A stretch of 64,000 bases of DNA. Source: Ulota crispa (Eukaryota; Streptophyta; Bryopsida; Orthotrichales; Orthotrichaceae). The position numbers were made by a program, and so were the translations under genes. The notes beneath the pieces are model-generated. The model had not been told where the DNA came from. It searched no databases and saw only the letters and a program-made list of their open reading frames with translations. Shown here piece by piece: positions 49,334 to 62,400 of this stretch (within the stretch, counting starts at the first letter, position 1; the number at the start of each line of letters is the position of its first letter). The DNA lies in the NCBI GenBank assembly GCA_963920765.1, contig OY987244.1:21990358-22054357 (forward strand), in the 5' to 3' direction.

Positions 49334-50559
49334 TGCCAATAGGTTTGAGAATAAGAGACTAAGTTAGGAGAGCGCGTGTCCTCCAAAGATCAACGCTGAA
49401 ACACAAAAACCTTAACTATTGCAAAAGAGCGCGACAGACGCCTAAAAAGAAAAACCAAATTGTTCCACACAGAGCACAACTGAGACCCTAAACCAAAAGA
49501 AAGCTTGCAAAGCCATAGCATTCCAAAACTTTGCAAAGCAAACCTAAGCACAGTACATAGCTTCTGCAATGACAATGAAACCTTGCACTTGCTTCAAACC
49601 TCACGCAAAAACAACCCAACCTTGCAACTATAATTTTTCAAATGACCTGGCGTAACAACAATTTAACAATGAACCAAACAAACAACTCCTATAGCTTCAA
49701 AAAACAACGCGCAGAAGCAAAATTCCCACGTAAATTTTCAAAAAAACATTGGCAAGAAGACTAGCCGCTAACTTACAATTAAAAAAAGGTTCTATTAAGA
49801 GTTTGATCCTTGTACAAGAGGATATTAGGTAAGAAAATATGCAAAGCCGATGTCAAGATTGAGCACAGACCCTAAAATGTTGTCAAGGCATGAAAACTCC
49901 AACGACAATGTCAGGGTGCCAGATCTTAAGGCCATCTAGACCGTTGATTTGCAGCCCAATCAACGGTCCACAAAATCTCGCCATGTCCTTTGAGAATTTG
50001 AACCATAGGATCTTGTGCTCCATGTTCAGAGTAAACTGAACTGAACTTTGCTAAAAAGTCCAGATAGATACAAGCGCATGTAGAACTACTGAAAATAATC
50101 TAGTTAGAAAAAAAAAATTGAAAAATATAAAGGAGAAAGGAGAAAATGAACTCATAAGATGCACCTAAAAAAAGGCATTCAAAAGTCCTTTCCAAACATT
50201 CAATACACATGTCAAAAAAAAGATTAAAATTTCTTAAAAATTTACCTTGATACCTACTAGAATCATAGTCTTTTGAATTCATGAAGGTTACTAAACCATC
50301 TTTAAAAAGTCCTTGAAAAACTTGTGGACAATAGATTTGTCACACTCTAGAATTTTCAAAAGTCCTCTACACTTTCATAAAATGTCCCTAAAAATATTCA
50401 ACACCATATTTGCAATTAGAATGAAGTTTCACACTTGACTATGGACTTTTTTTCCTTTTTAATTTTTTTTAATGTACCTATTAGGCATTTGAAAAGTGGT
50501 GGTGTGCAGTTTTTTGAAGTGTGACAAGATTTTGAGCCACTCAACCATGCTTTTACCCT
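49334..50559. other. Spacer between two minus-strand pseudogenes
   Basis: No recognisable gene. GACCGTTGATTTGCAGCCC and AATCAACGGTCCACAAAATC (about 49940-49977) form a short inverted repeat. Confidence 0.45.
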
Positions 50560-53500
50560 TTAGTCTTCTTCTTCTTGTTCATCCTCGCTTGGTTGAATAA
50601 ACAAAAAGTAGAAAATGTCAGCTTAAAACACTTCAGCACTTTAAGTAAAGAAAGAAGGGATTATAGATTGGGACTTACTTACAAGCTCTAGTTTTTTGTT
50701 GAAACTCCATGGCTATAATAGGATCCAACTCTGGATCTTGAGATGCTAGTACAGCATGCGTAACCTCCACCTGCAATGTAGGAGGTGAAAGAGAAGGTGC
50801 AGGGCGGATTAGGGGTTTAAGTACTGCTTGAAAAATAGCTTTGTCCTCCTCTAGAGCAAGTATATTTTGGCCACTTCCACGGCAGGCTTTGATGGATGCC
50901 CTTGAAGGAACAAAAACCAATGTTTAGTGAAGGAAACAGGAAAAACTACATCTAAGTAGAACCTTCAAAGAAGAAATTAACAAGAAACGTACTGGTGAAG
51001 GGAGTGCAGTCAACAACAACATTGCCATTGACTAAAGCAGCTTCTATAAGAAGCTGGTAAAAAAGAGCACCTTCTCCTCTAGGGCCTCTCCAGGGGACGA
51101 TTCCATTAAGTGTCAATTGATGTTTATTAACAAAATTGGTTAGCACATAATCACCACAGACATCAACACCCATCTTCTCCATTAAGTCTGTGTGCTGGAA
51201 AGAGAAACCAGAAGACTTGTCTTCCCCCAAATCTTTGACTAGTAACGATACACCAAATTTTTGAATCTGCAAAAGGAAGGAATGATTAGAACTCCTGAGC
51301 AGTGACTACCAAATAGACAATGATTCAAAATCAAAACAAAAAGGTTAAACATGTGAGGCTCACAATAAGAGATGTATCAAGAGCTGTCGTGAGGTGTAGG
51401 CGATTCATTGCCTCCCATTTCTTTCTCATGTTCATCCCATAGGTTTTGCAGAGTCCAGCAAGGCAAGCCAAAGAGGTCATACTGTAAGAGTGCACCACTA
51501 TGAGAGCACCATTGACATGAAGATGCTTTTTAGCGAAGGCAAAAGCAGCATTGATAAGATCAAACTGCTTGTCCAAGTTCTACGACGGGATGTCTATCAA
51601 TGCTGCCGAGATTCCAGGAACTGGTAGATTCTCTTGGCAATCAACAAGTAAAAGATCAAAAATAGCTTAGTCATTCACCTTCCCCTCAAAGAGCCGATTC
51701 TTGCCTTTGGCTACCTCTACCAAGAGAATCCACAACTCAAATTAATAATTCCGATAGATTAGAAACATAACAGCAAATAAGAGGCATTGCTTAATAGCTA
51801 AGGATACTACTACTGCAAATTCATAAGAAATACAATACACAATATGACTACCTTCTTCAAGAACAACAAAATGTCTGTATACTTGTTGGGCCTCTCGCTG
51901 TCCATGTCCTGAATAACATCAGAAATAGAGACATTGATAATCATGTCTTCAATGGTAATATCCAGGTTGGCATCAACATTCTTGACATCTGTCCCTTCTA
52001 AGAGGGTCTCCTCCTTGTCAATCAAATCAATTGCCACGTTCTTCCTCTTCATACTGCTCTAAGACCAAGTCTTGATGTGGGATGTCCCAGCCACCAAAAC
52101 TGGTGTGGGGTCAGATGCATTTGCGGCAGGGACCTTTGCAGCTTTGCCTCTTGGTTTAGGTCCTTTCCCCTTCTCAGCAGCCTTCTCAGCAGTCTTCTCT
52201 TCGGCTTTCTTTATTTTCTCAGCCTCTTTAGCAACCTTTTGAGCAACAACACTGATAACCTTCAACACCTTCTTCTGGTCCACTATGACCCTCCTCTCAA
52301 TTGCCTTGGCTTTAGCCTCGTTGTCCAATCCCTTGAACTCAAGAACATCTATGTCACTGGCACCAACTCCATCTAGTGATTTCTGCAACTGAACCTCCGA
52401 AGGGTGTGTGAATTCAACACTACAGTCCAAATACCATCCATTACTAGCCAAATGCGCGATCGTGTAATATCGGTCTTGAGTAGGTGTGAACATGTACTCA
52501 GAAGAGGTATTGTCTTGCCATAACAAAAGGAATGGAGGAAGGTTGTCACGCAAAATGGCTTGCTTAGATAGGAGCTCATGCTTGAAATATTTACAAAACA
52601 ATCAAAATAGTCCAGAGTCATTGTTCATGATGAATATTCAAAAATTGAAAAGCAAAAACTTCTGTCCAAATTTGAACCTCAACAAAGCAAACGAAAGAGG
52701 AAAGACAGAACATGAAGGTTCTCTAATACAAGGACTAAGTAATGGAATAAGTAAATTACAAAGTGTGGTTAACAGACGCCAAGATCTCTATAAAAGGTGC
52801 CCAGCATTAAACTGAAATGTCAACAAAGACAACCAAAATGCCTTAAAAAAAGCATACCGGTGAAGGACTAGCTGAACCACTTGTTTAGATCCGTTAAACT
52901 TTGTGAAACTTTCACCCTTTTTAAAGTTACCCCCACCTTTGAGGTATCCATAAACCCTGATCCCAAATTTTTTGACACCAGCCTTTGATATACTCTGAAA
53001 GAGTCTCAGGCTCTAATGGAACATGCATGTTCACCTTCAAATTATCCTTCTTGAGAACACTATCAAAGTGAGCCATAGCCCCATCTTCAATTTGAATACA
53101 AAATATGACAAGTGCAAAATATAAACTTGATAGACATGATCTGTAGGTAGCATCAATTTCAACCAAGAAAGAAACAAATACAGAGGACCTACAGAAAAGC
53201 AAGCAAAATGTAATGAAGCTTACCTTGGTGTAAAAAACACACTTTGCCAAATAAACCTTCAACAGATCATCTGCAACTGGCTTTGGAGGAAACCGCCTTG
53301 ACTCACGAGAAGGCAAAGACGAAATCCACCACCTCAAGAATTTGGTTTTGTGAAATGCGGTTGTGTAACAAGTAGCTACAATTTGCAGCATATCCAAAGT
53401 CATCTTTGGGACTTCGTTTGAGCTGTAGTGGACTTTGACTTGGTTCAAGATAAATCATCAGCTGCAAAAGTTGCAGATATCTTGAAACGGCGCTCAATTA

Positions 53501-56402
53501 AGAAGAACCTGGAATAAGAATACTTGCTCCAACAACTCTTTGCCGTTGGCAAGGTGCGCAACGGTGAAGAGCTGCATCATCTTGCCATAAAGCTTCTTGG
53601 TCCTTGCCTTTTGCTCCAGCCCGCATGGCAACTGCCACTCCAATTTATGTCCTGTCCTCCTTCACTGTGGCTTCATTATATTTCACAAGAGCATCGTTTG
53701 AGGCCGTAGATATCTATTGTTGAGAACATGAACACAACCACACGTAAGAAATGTTGTTGATGCAAACCCAATTGCAGTACAAACACAAATATCTAGGATT
53801 TCAGAAAACGGGTAAATGCGGATGCGCTCGCCGCCACGCTTGAGCCATTTAGAAGGCTTAGCTTAGGCATTGAAGGAGGCGCGCGCATCCGCATCACTTT
53901 CAACGCAAAAGCCCTATTAACATCAACTACTACTCTAGAGTGGCGCGGATGCGCGCGCCACCCTGGAGTAGCACTCCTACTATCTCTTGCTCTGGTGGAT
54001 GAGGTGGCGCGCGCATCCCCGCCACCTCCAGCGCGTGCACCCATAGAAGTAGGAGTACTACTCCAGGGTGGCATGCGCAACCGGTCCACCCTGGAGTAGT
54101 ACTCCTATTAACTCCTGTTGTGGTGGATGAGGTGGCACGGATGCACGTGCCACCTCCAACGCGTGCATCCACAAAAGTAGGAGTACTATTCAGGGCAGCG
54201 TGGATGCACGCGCACCTCCATCAGCATTGGCGCCAACGCTAATGGAGGTGTCGCGCGCATCTGCACCGCCCTGGAGTAGTACTCCTACTAACTCTTGCAG
54301 TGGTGGATGTGGTGGCGCGGATGCGCGCGCCACCTCCACCAGCATCGGCGCCAATGCTAATGGAGGTGTCGCGCGCATCCGCGCCGCCCTGGAGTAGTAC
54401 TCCTACTAATTCTTGCAGTGGTGGACAAGGTGGTGCAGATGCGCGCGCCACCTCTACTAGCATCGGCGCCAACTCTAATGGAGGTGTTGCGCGCATCCGC
54501 GCCACCTCCAACACATGCATCCATAGAAGTAGGAGTACTACTGTAGGGTGGCACGGATGCGCCCACCACTCTGGAGTAGTACTCATACTAACTCCTACTG
54601 CGGTGGACAAGGTGGCACATGCATCCACGCCACCTCCAGCACGTGCACCCATAGATGTAGGAGTACTACTCTCTGGTGGCGCGAATGCGCGTGCCACTTG
54701 GACCAACGTCAGTTCTGACATTGGTCCGGGTTGCGCGTGCATCTGCACCACCTTGGAGTAGTACTCCTACTAACTCTTGCTGTGGTGGACAAGGTGGCGG
54801 GCGCATCTGTGCCACCTCGAGACGAATCATGTTTATGATATTTATACTACTCGGATTTGGCTTGGTTGTCACTGCTACCCGTGAACCTAGCCACACACCA
54901 AGACAGTCTCTACAATAGGCCGCACTACAATTTTGATACAATTGAGGAGAAAGACTAAATGTACAGTAGAGTGCGGTTTGACTTACTCAATAGATGAAGG
55001 ATTTTAGGACTTCCGCTAGAGTGGAATACTAGGTTTTCCTTGTTGTTTTTTTGGCGCACATTCAAATTGCAGCTGGGCGCAGCATCTCTACAAACTTGTC
55101 TTGTGGGAGTAGCCCATAATTTTGCACCCTGTAAATCATGTGCACTAGGTTGGTTTTGACGTGCAAGTCCTCTTTGTGCCTTCAGTAATAACAAAATGAT
55201 CTCGACGTATTAGTATTTGTTCCCATCATTTCTATATAGTAAATAGATTGAAGCAGATAATCAATTGTATTACAATTGTTGTCTGGTGTGAACTCACTTA
55301 TTTATGTTGTGCATGACCTGCATGACTAGCTCATTTTGTCCTTTTGTTTCCAGCAATATGGCGTTAACCGAAACATGCCATGCTGGGTCAAGAGAATGAT
55401 GCATGTTGATATGTTTCATCCATGCAAGTCTCCTATGGTTCCCGTCACAAACAAAGAACTTAAGATTCATCAAGTACTGGAGCTCCGACTGATGAGTCAA
55501 GATGTCTTTGAAAACAAGGTTTTTTGCTTGCCAAAGTGTCCCCCATGCTGACATTTCCTCCGTTGTGAACTCAATAGTCTCTCCGAGCTCGTTCAATGTG
55601 GTAATATAGAACACCGGCAAACCGTCTCTATAGCCGTGGACAAACTCGTTTTCCAGCTTGGTCCAATCGCTGGCTAGAGTCGGTCAGACCATTGGCATTG
55701 GTACTAGTCAGATAAGCGGCACGCAAAAACGAAATAGCGCTTCCGGTTTTACTTGGAGGCTTGCTATGGTGGCAACAACGTCCACCTTCTACATCCTGCG
55801 TAGGTTGTTTTCTAGGAGATTGGCCTCCTCTTCATTGGTCTTTTCGTCAAGGACCATTTCTTCATCTTCATCATCTCCAAATTTAGGCTGAGTCATGTCC
55901 TCTATTGGTGGAGTTGTCATACTTCCCCCAGCCTGGCTAAACCCAATTGGAGTTACGTCTTGCAGCTCATGCGTCTCTGTGATTACCCTAGCATTGCTGG
56001 ATCCCAATGAGGTCATCTGCTCTCACCCATAAAGACAGTTCAAAGTCAATACTTCATGAAATCGGTGAATCAAGACTTCTTACTTACCTTAGTGCTTTGG
56101 ATTTGTCTATGCAATAAATCCAGTGAATGTAAACCCAAATTTGCTAGTATTACCTCAACTGGTCCGGTCAGTGCAATAACTTCTTCTTCCGTTGTTGGAG
56201 ATTGCACAATGGCATCCTCTTCACCACTGTTAGTACCTGTGAGCATGTCTTTGTCACTCAGGTTACTTGAAGCATCAACTCTTGGTGTAGGCAACAAGTC
56301 ATCTCATACGTTGGTGGTTCTCTTCAAAACAGTATGCGTCCCCTCCTTGTCAGAGTTAGAGTCGACCACTGCAATCTTCCGAGCATTCCTTGTCGTCATC
56401 AT
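50560..56402 (-). pseudogene. Decayed multi-exon gene: ParB-like module joined to an N4/N6-type DNA methyltransferase-like module
   Basis: Minus-strand exons by splice signals: 56402-56088 (ATG, ends |GTAAGTA), 56016-55298 (|GTGAGT), 55179-54987 (|GTAAGT; phase fits), about 53448-53224, 53091-52937, about 52576-51852, about 51700-51364, 51266-50993, about 50899-50684, and an acidic tail ending TAA at 50562-50560. Exon 2 has CVPLI...LVPMPMV, an acidic/helical stretch, then VCDGNHRRLAW, which resembles the ParB fold motif (DGxHRxxAx). Later exons hold a Lys/Ala-rich helix (52310-52130), FDLLLVDC followed by LIDIPS (motif IV-like region), GALIVVHSY, and at the end NVVVDCTPF...ASIKACRGSGQNILALEED, which fits motif I of an AdoMet methyltransferase. 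This order (IV, then I at the C-terminus) is that of beta-class amino-methyltransferases. No canonical DPPY/SPPW is seen. Broken by TGA 56304-56306; TAG 55789-55791; TGA 55708-55710 and 55684-55686; TGA 55062-55064; TAG 55029-55031; TAG 52059-52061; TAA 51667-51669; TAG 51580-51582; one acceptor reads CAA in place of CAG (53092). Confidence 0.55.
53930..54790. repeat. GC-rich minisatellite with alternating orientation in the intron of the ParB/methyltransferase-like gene
   Basis: About seven units of roughly 100-130 bp. Each contains GGAGTAGTACTCCTACTAAC or its reverse complement GTAGGAGTACTACTCC, plus GCGCGGATGCGCGC and CACCTCCA. GGAGTAGTACTCC is itself nearly palindromic, and units alternate direction, so the array could extrude many hairpins. 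Its GC content contrasts sharply with the AT-rich surroundings. Confidence 0.85.
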
Positions 56403-59400
56403 TGCCTCCAAATGCTTGCACACCTGCAAACAATAGTGGATCTAGTCATTGTCTAGCCAAGATTATCAAAAGACGTAATCAGCAATGTGAATCATAATCA
56501 AGGCAGCAAAGTGTGAAGCAGGAGTGGAGGAATCACATCTCGAAACCTCTAATTTTGCACAACCTTATTCAAAAACAACTTCTCTAAATCCACACTAGAA
56601 GTTCTTTAGGATTTGTTCGCCCCAACACTGCCAATTGTCAAGAGTGGAGAATGAGTTTGAAAGCGGTGATCGATCATGAGAATTGAAGAAATTAGAAAAT
56701 ATAAATTAGTAACTACAGCGGCAACAAGACACTCATGCACTATGTATTGACCAAGTGCATGTCATTGCTCTTCTTCCTGATGGTGCAACGGTTTAGTAAG
56801 GTCAGTTGTGGCAGCATCGTTGTCCTACTTTGAATTGAAGTTTGCTCTGGTTCACTTAATGCGGACAAGTTATGAAACAATACTACATTTCAAAGTCAAC
56901 ATTACTTAATCCTAAACCAACTCCTACAGAGCTTACTTACCACTAGGGAATGCCTAAATAGTTATCGTGACTCCCACCATTGGACCTTGTTGTCACTAGC
57001 GCCGGTGCTTTGCACATCAAGATTGGAATCAAGCTCCACAAGAATTGGATATTATCCTAGCCCTAAAACCTGCGCTTGATATCACGTAGCAACATTGTGG
57101 CAAATACTTACGTTGGAGATGAGATGAGAGTGAGGTCTAAGGAGCTGCGGGTTTAGGGTAATGCGGATTAGAATGAATGATTGAGGAAAATCAAAGGTGC
57201 GCTGTTGACGATAGAAAGGAAGAGCGAGTCCCTGGTTCAAAGGCCGCAATTTAGGGTTGTCTTCCAAGGACCTAGTTAACCTAAATTTTGAAACTAGGAT
57301 ACTACACTAGTTTGAAACCTTGGTTTGTTTTTATTTCTTTTTTGGGGAAATCCTTCTGGGTTCCTCAAATACATTGTCTAGGCTCACCGCCTAAACCCAA
57401 TTGTAGTTTATACAACAGTAGCAATTGCATATGCTGACCGGGTTTAGGATTAACCTAAAAAGTTGGGCAGGGCTTCATGCCACAATTTTTTAACATCCCC
57501 TAAATTACTGGAAATTACCAAACAGGATTCATTTCAAGTTTTTAAAGTAAAAATCAAATTTTACAGTGCATATCAATGTCCAATGCAAAGTACGTTGCAT
57601 CTTTAGTCAAACCAAGCAATGGATTAGCTTTTTGGTTATGTCTTTTCATTTCTGACATATTTGCATACATTTTTGTTCTCAATTACCACAACATGAGTAT
57701 TTAGAGTTAATCTATGTAATACTAGAATTTCAAATCCTAAGTATATATGGCACATTGGTTTAGCTGTTTTTACAATGTCGTACAAGATTATCAAGTATGA
57801 TTATACATTACTTCTAACAGAGATAGAAGGGTTCATTTGATCATTGGAATAAAAATGAAGGACCAGATTGGTTTAGGATTACCTCGTCTAGCAATAATGA
57901 CTTGCACGAAGTTGATGTGTGAATACTCTTGTTCAGCTACGCACTGCTTCATAGGTTCTGTGTTATGCTCCCCAATTTCACTTGCACAATCAAAATCTTT
58001 GAATGAAAGAACCTTCTAGACCCTCTCAAAAATTTCCAAAAGCTCTGAGACTAGCTTTGTGCGTTTTTTCATTCTAAGCTGATGCTTCAACGGCATGTCT
58101 ATTCCAAGCAGCACTTCAAAAATCCAACATTCAATTCAGAAGTCAACATGTATAGAACCTCAGTAAAATTACACCTTGTGTCTGCTGGCACTAGACTAAT
58201 ACAACTGTTGTTGGTCTTTCTATTTATAATGGTTGCTTTCAAATAGTTTAATTGAATAAATTAATATGGGTGACTTAATTTGGATGTAAGAACGTCAACC
58301 AATTGGTTCTCCACGACAATGATTTGAATGAAAACTCTTTCAACAACATTTCGTCTAAAAAAAGTAACACAATTACTATGTCCTGTCCTGTTGCGTTGAA
58401 CTGACGGGGACGGCAATAATTACATTGTACCCCAACTTGCAAATGGCAGATTATTATACCTCCCTATTGTCACAATATACACAATGTATTTTGTTAGATT
58501 TGGAAATCACTAATTAATACACATCAACAATTACGTCCAATGATTTGATAATGGTAAGACACCTGTTGGTGCAATCCACAAGTATAGATGTTGTAATTAG
58601 AATTTATGCATATCTACAATTGGCATCACCGTCGGCACCTTAAGTAGATTATTAGGAAGTTTGAATTCTTAGAGTTGTCCGACACCAAATTTGAATGCTG
58701 CGTCCAGCCCTTAGTATTGATTATATAAAACTTTCATTTCAAAAGAATACTTACATTAGTGCATCTTCTGAATTTCTTAACATGCATTGATCCATATGCC
58801 TATTACTAGGTTCATTAAATATGTGGATCTTAGCGGTACAATGATCATGTGAATCAAACTTAACCAAAACAGTGACAGTAAATTTCCACTTTCCACTCTC
58901 TGTCTAGTTCATTACGTACGTTTCATCCTAACAGTAAATTCATTACTAGATCCACTGAGCAAGTATCACTTTCAACCTAACTACTCTTAACGGCACAATC
59001 TATTGCTCCTTCTCACAGTGCCGTCTTCCCCCTGTTTTACATTTTCTTCCGCGCACGTAATGTTCTCCTTTATTCCAATTCACTTATTGTCACTCACCAC
59101 ACTTCCTTATAGTAAAGTGAACAGTTGTTCTAGCGTTTTACTCCGGTGAGGTGACATTAGATCAGTATGAACACCATATTCATTAAATTGGAAATTCTTG
59201 AACAATTTGAGACTTTTGAAGGTTTTAGTTGATCCCCTAAAATCGGGTTTGTAGCATTTTTTTGGTATACATGCCCTCACCTAAGAGGAGGAATTTGCAA
59301 GGAAAAAAATCTTAGTGGGTCAAACCAAATCTGATAGCTTCAAATTTGGTTTAAGTTAACCTTTTGGGTTTAAGGTGAAGTTCAGTTTGAGAATTGCAAA

Positions 59401-59411
59401 TTCCCAATTTA
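56403..59411. other. Intergenic region between divergent transposon-derived pseudogenes
   Basis: No open frame longer than about 60 codons and no recognised element ends. It probably contains the 5' regions and termini of both flanking elements, but they could not be delimited. Confidence 0.45.
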
Positions 59412-62400
59412 ATGAATATGGTGTTTATGGCTTCTATACAAGTAGAGGGCCATGAAATTCCCCTAGTTCTTTCCTTGGATGCTCACAATAAAGCTAGAGT
59501 GTCAAACCACCTCTTGCATGTTTGTTTCCAATTTAGCGAGGCCCCTGTTTATGTCAAGGAAGAGAGAAGGTCAGATGATGGCGTTCTGTTTGAGTGCATT
59601 CCATTGGAGAAAATTGCTAAGGGTGCTTCTAAGTTTTGGAGTTTGTACGTTGGATCATTTCGAGTGTATGGTCTTCCTATAGCAATTGCTTCATTCTCTA
59701 CCAAAAAGCATAGTTGCAATTCTAGTGGATCTAGTGTGGACATGCCTTTCATACCTCCTATTCATTGTCCAGTTCTAGTTGATTGCAAAGATTGTGTAGC
59801 CACTATAGCGCTCCCTCTTATACTTGTCAAACTCGAAAAGCTTCATTCCATTTTTAAGTTGTCTAGTGATTCTGACAAGGATGTTGTTGTCTCCGATGTT
59901 CCATCACAATTCTCACCGTCTGAGAATCTCAATCCGGACTTGACCATGGATAATACTAAGCCCATTACTTTATCCAGCACTAGAACACCGTCAAACCATT
60001 TACGACCTCCGCTACACCCAAACAGTGAACGTCTCAGTATTGTAGATTGTTTGAAGAGGTTGGCGAGTGTGCAACGTCTCAGGAGTGAACTCTCTATGCT
60101 TGATTACTCAACACTTCAGCATCACTGTGTAGAGTATTTGCCTCCGTGCTATGATGGGAACGAGCTGTTTGAACTCCCCCCATGTTGTTCTGGTGCTGTA
60201 GCAATTGCTGCAAAGAACCTGGAAGGTATGGAGAAACAATATGATAGCCACCTAATGTGCAAACTGAAAACTACAAATATCCACAATGACAGTAATATGT
60301 CTTTTTGTTTCACTATTTGTATAGGTCCTTTAGCATGTATCAATGCAGACTGTGATTTTGTATGGAGAGCAGGTCTTAGTAATGAGACAAATTGGCATGG
60401 GAGCTCAACATCTGCATTTTGAGTCGGTGATGTCTCACCAAAGGATTGCACTATCATCTGTAAGGTTTGCAAAACATCACCCATTTGCGTCAAGGTATGC
60501 GATGCTTGGTTGTACTATGTGTACAGCAAAAATATTAGAATGACAAGGGTAGCTATTCATTTGGGGAGTCACAATCATTCTGTTGCCAAGGGTTTGTATT
60601 GGGATTTGTCCAATGAGATCTGAGATCTCATAGCAACTCAAGTAGCTAAGACTCCAAAGACAACAATATTTGCCATTGCTTTAGTTGCTAGTAATGAGTT
60701 CCTCTCTAATCACTTATACCATAGTAGTAATGGTGAGAAAACTATGCTAAATGAAAACAATAGGAATGAAGTGATGGACCGCTTTTGTGTGCTCAGTAGT
60801 CCCAACATTTGCAATGTCATCTTCTCATTACGGTCGCAAAACAAAGGAGGAGTCATTGACAACATAATGACGATGAAGCAACTGTCGCAGTTTGAGTTCA
60901 TCCATGACAGCGTGTTCCTAGGCCAAGGTCGCGAGAAAGTTTACTTATTCAAAATGCTAACAGCGGGACCTGGTAGTGTAGATTTTGTTAAAAGAATGCA
61001 GGTAGGAGGTGATCTACAGTTAGCTTGGATGATGTTTGACCACGTCAAGCAAATAGATGACTAGACTACCATGGCCTGCCATGTTTACGATTCAGGCTAC
61101 AAAAAAGTGAAGACTATAGCAACATGTGATATGCAATCCAAAAATACTGAAATCCAAGTACAATTTTGGAGATTGTTGAATGCTGTCATGTTAAGGTTTG
61201 GGATTGACAATCCAAACTTCAAAGGTTTCATGGCCAACAGCGCCATGGCTAACTGGAGGGCTGTACAAATAGCTTATGGGTCTGGAATCTCTGATAGAGT
61301 CATGCAAAATTGGGAACGGACATGTCTACTCCATTGGTGCAACTCATTAGTCAAACATACGCACAAGTACATCAGGGAGGCACTGCAGTAACAATACATC
61401 ACACTTTGCAAACAATAGAAGGACTCTAACACAATGAATGTTGCTGAGACACGTTATTTGGCTATACTGTCTTGGTGGTTATCTTCAAGAGCTACATCAG
61501 AAGATGCTCTGACTCATCTTAATTATTAGCTAGACTTCTGGCACTTTTGTTACAAACAATGGGGTGGATCCTCTCAAATGGTATTTATCCCTATGCCTTA
61601 TCATTTTGAATTATTCCTTTCAATTTTCCCTCAAGCTGCTTGTGGTATCAGTGACTGTCATAATGGTGTAACTAAGTTGTTTTGGGTAATGGTATAACTA
61701 GGTTGTTTTGGGGCAGATCTTTTGATTTAGGTTTGTTCATCTATCAATTATTTCCAAAGACATATGTGTCTTCCTAAACATTCATCCAATAATGATGTCC
61801 GTGCTGGTAAATAGCCCATGTAAATAAGTTCATAACTTTCCATGGAAGTCCCTGGACCAACGGATTGATGAGTTGAACATTCTTCCAAAAATGATATCCT
61901 AGGATACCAATTGACTAGGAAGAATTTACACTGAACATTAATCATGTAGTGATCTCCTACAGTGGCTACTGTCCATGAAGAGACCCACTTGAACATTCTT
62001 GGAAGAATGATGTCCATGAGGAGCTATTGTTTGTGAAATTTATGAACCTTACTCCATTGAAGTTCACTAAAAATGAACATTCTGCCAAGAATGATGTTTT
62101 GAGGTCATCATTGTCTATGTGAGTGTTTAGCAAATGTCTTGAAAATTAATTGACCTCCTCATGTGTAATGCATTCAGGACTTTAGCTTGGAGGAGCTGGC
62201 AGATATGCCTACCTGTAATATGTCGGAGACCATCCACAACAAGTGGCTGCAAATGTCTGGAAATTGTGGAGGTAATATATTTGAAGCTACATATGAGTTG
62301 TGACGACAACGTATGAGCATGACAACAGATGACAAATTTTAGGGCATATTTACACCACGGCAGTCCTTTGGGTTCTGGTCCTTCTACAAACGAGTTGAAA

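Noticed and set aside
53793..54941. Long open frames on both strands (for example 54239-54751 minus)
   Set aside because: They are translations of the GC-rich minisatellite; repeats without stops give spurious frames.
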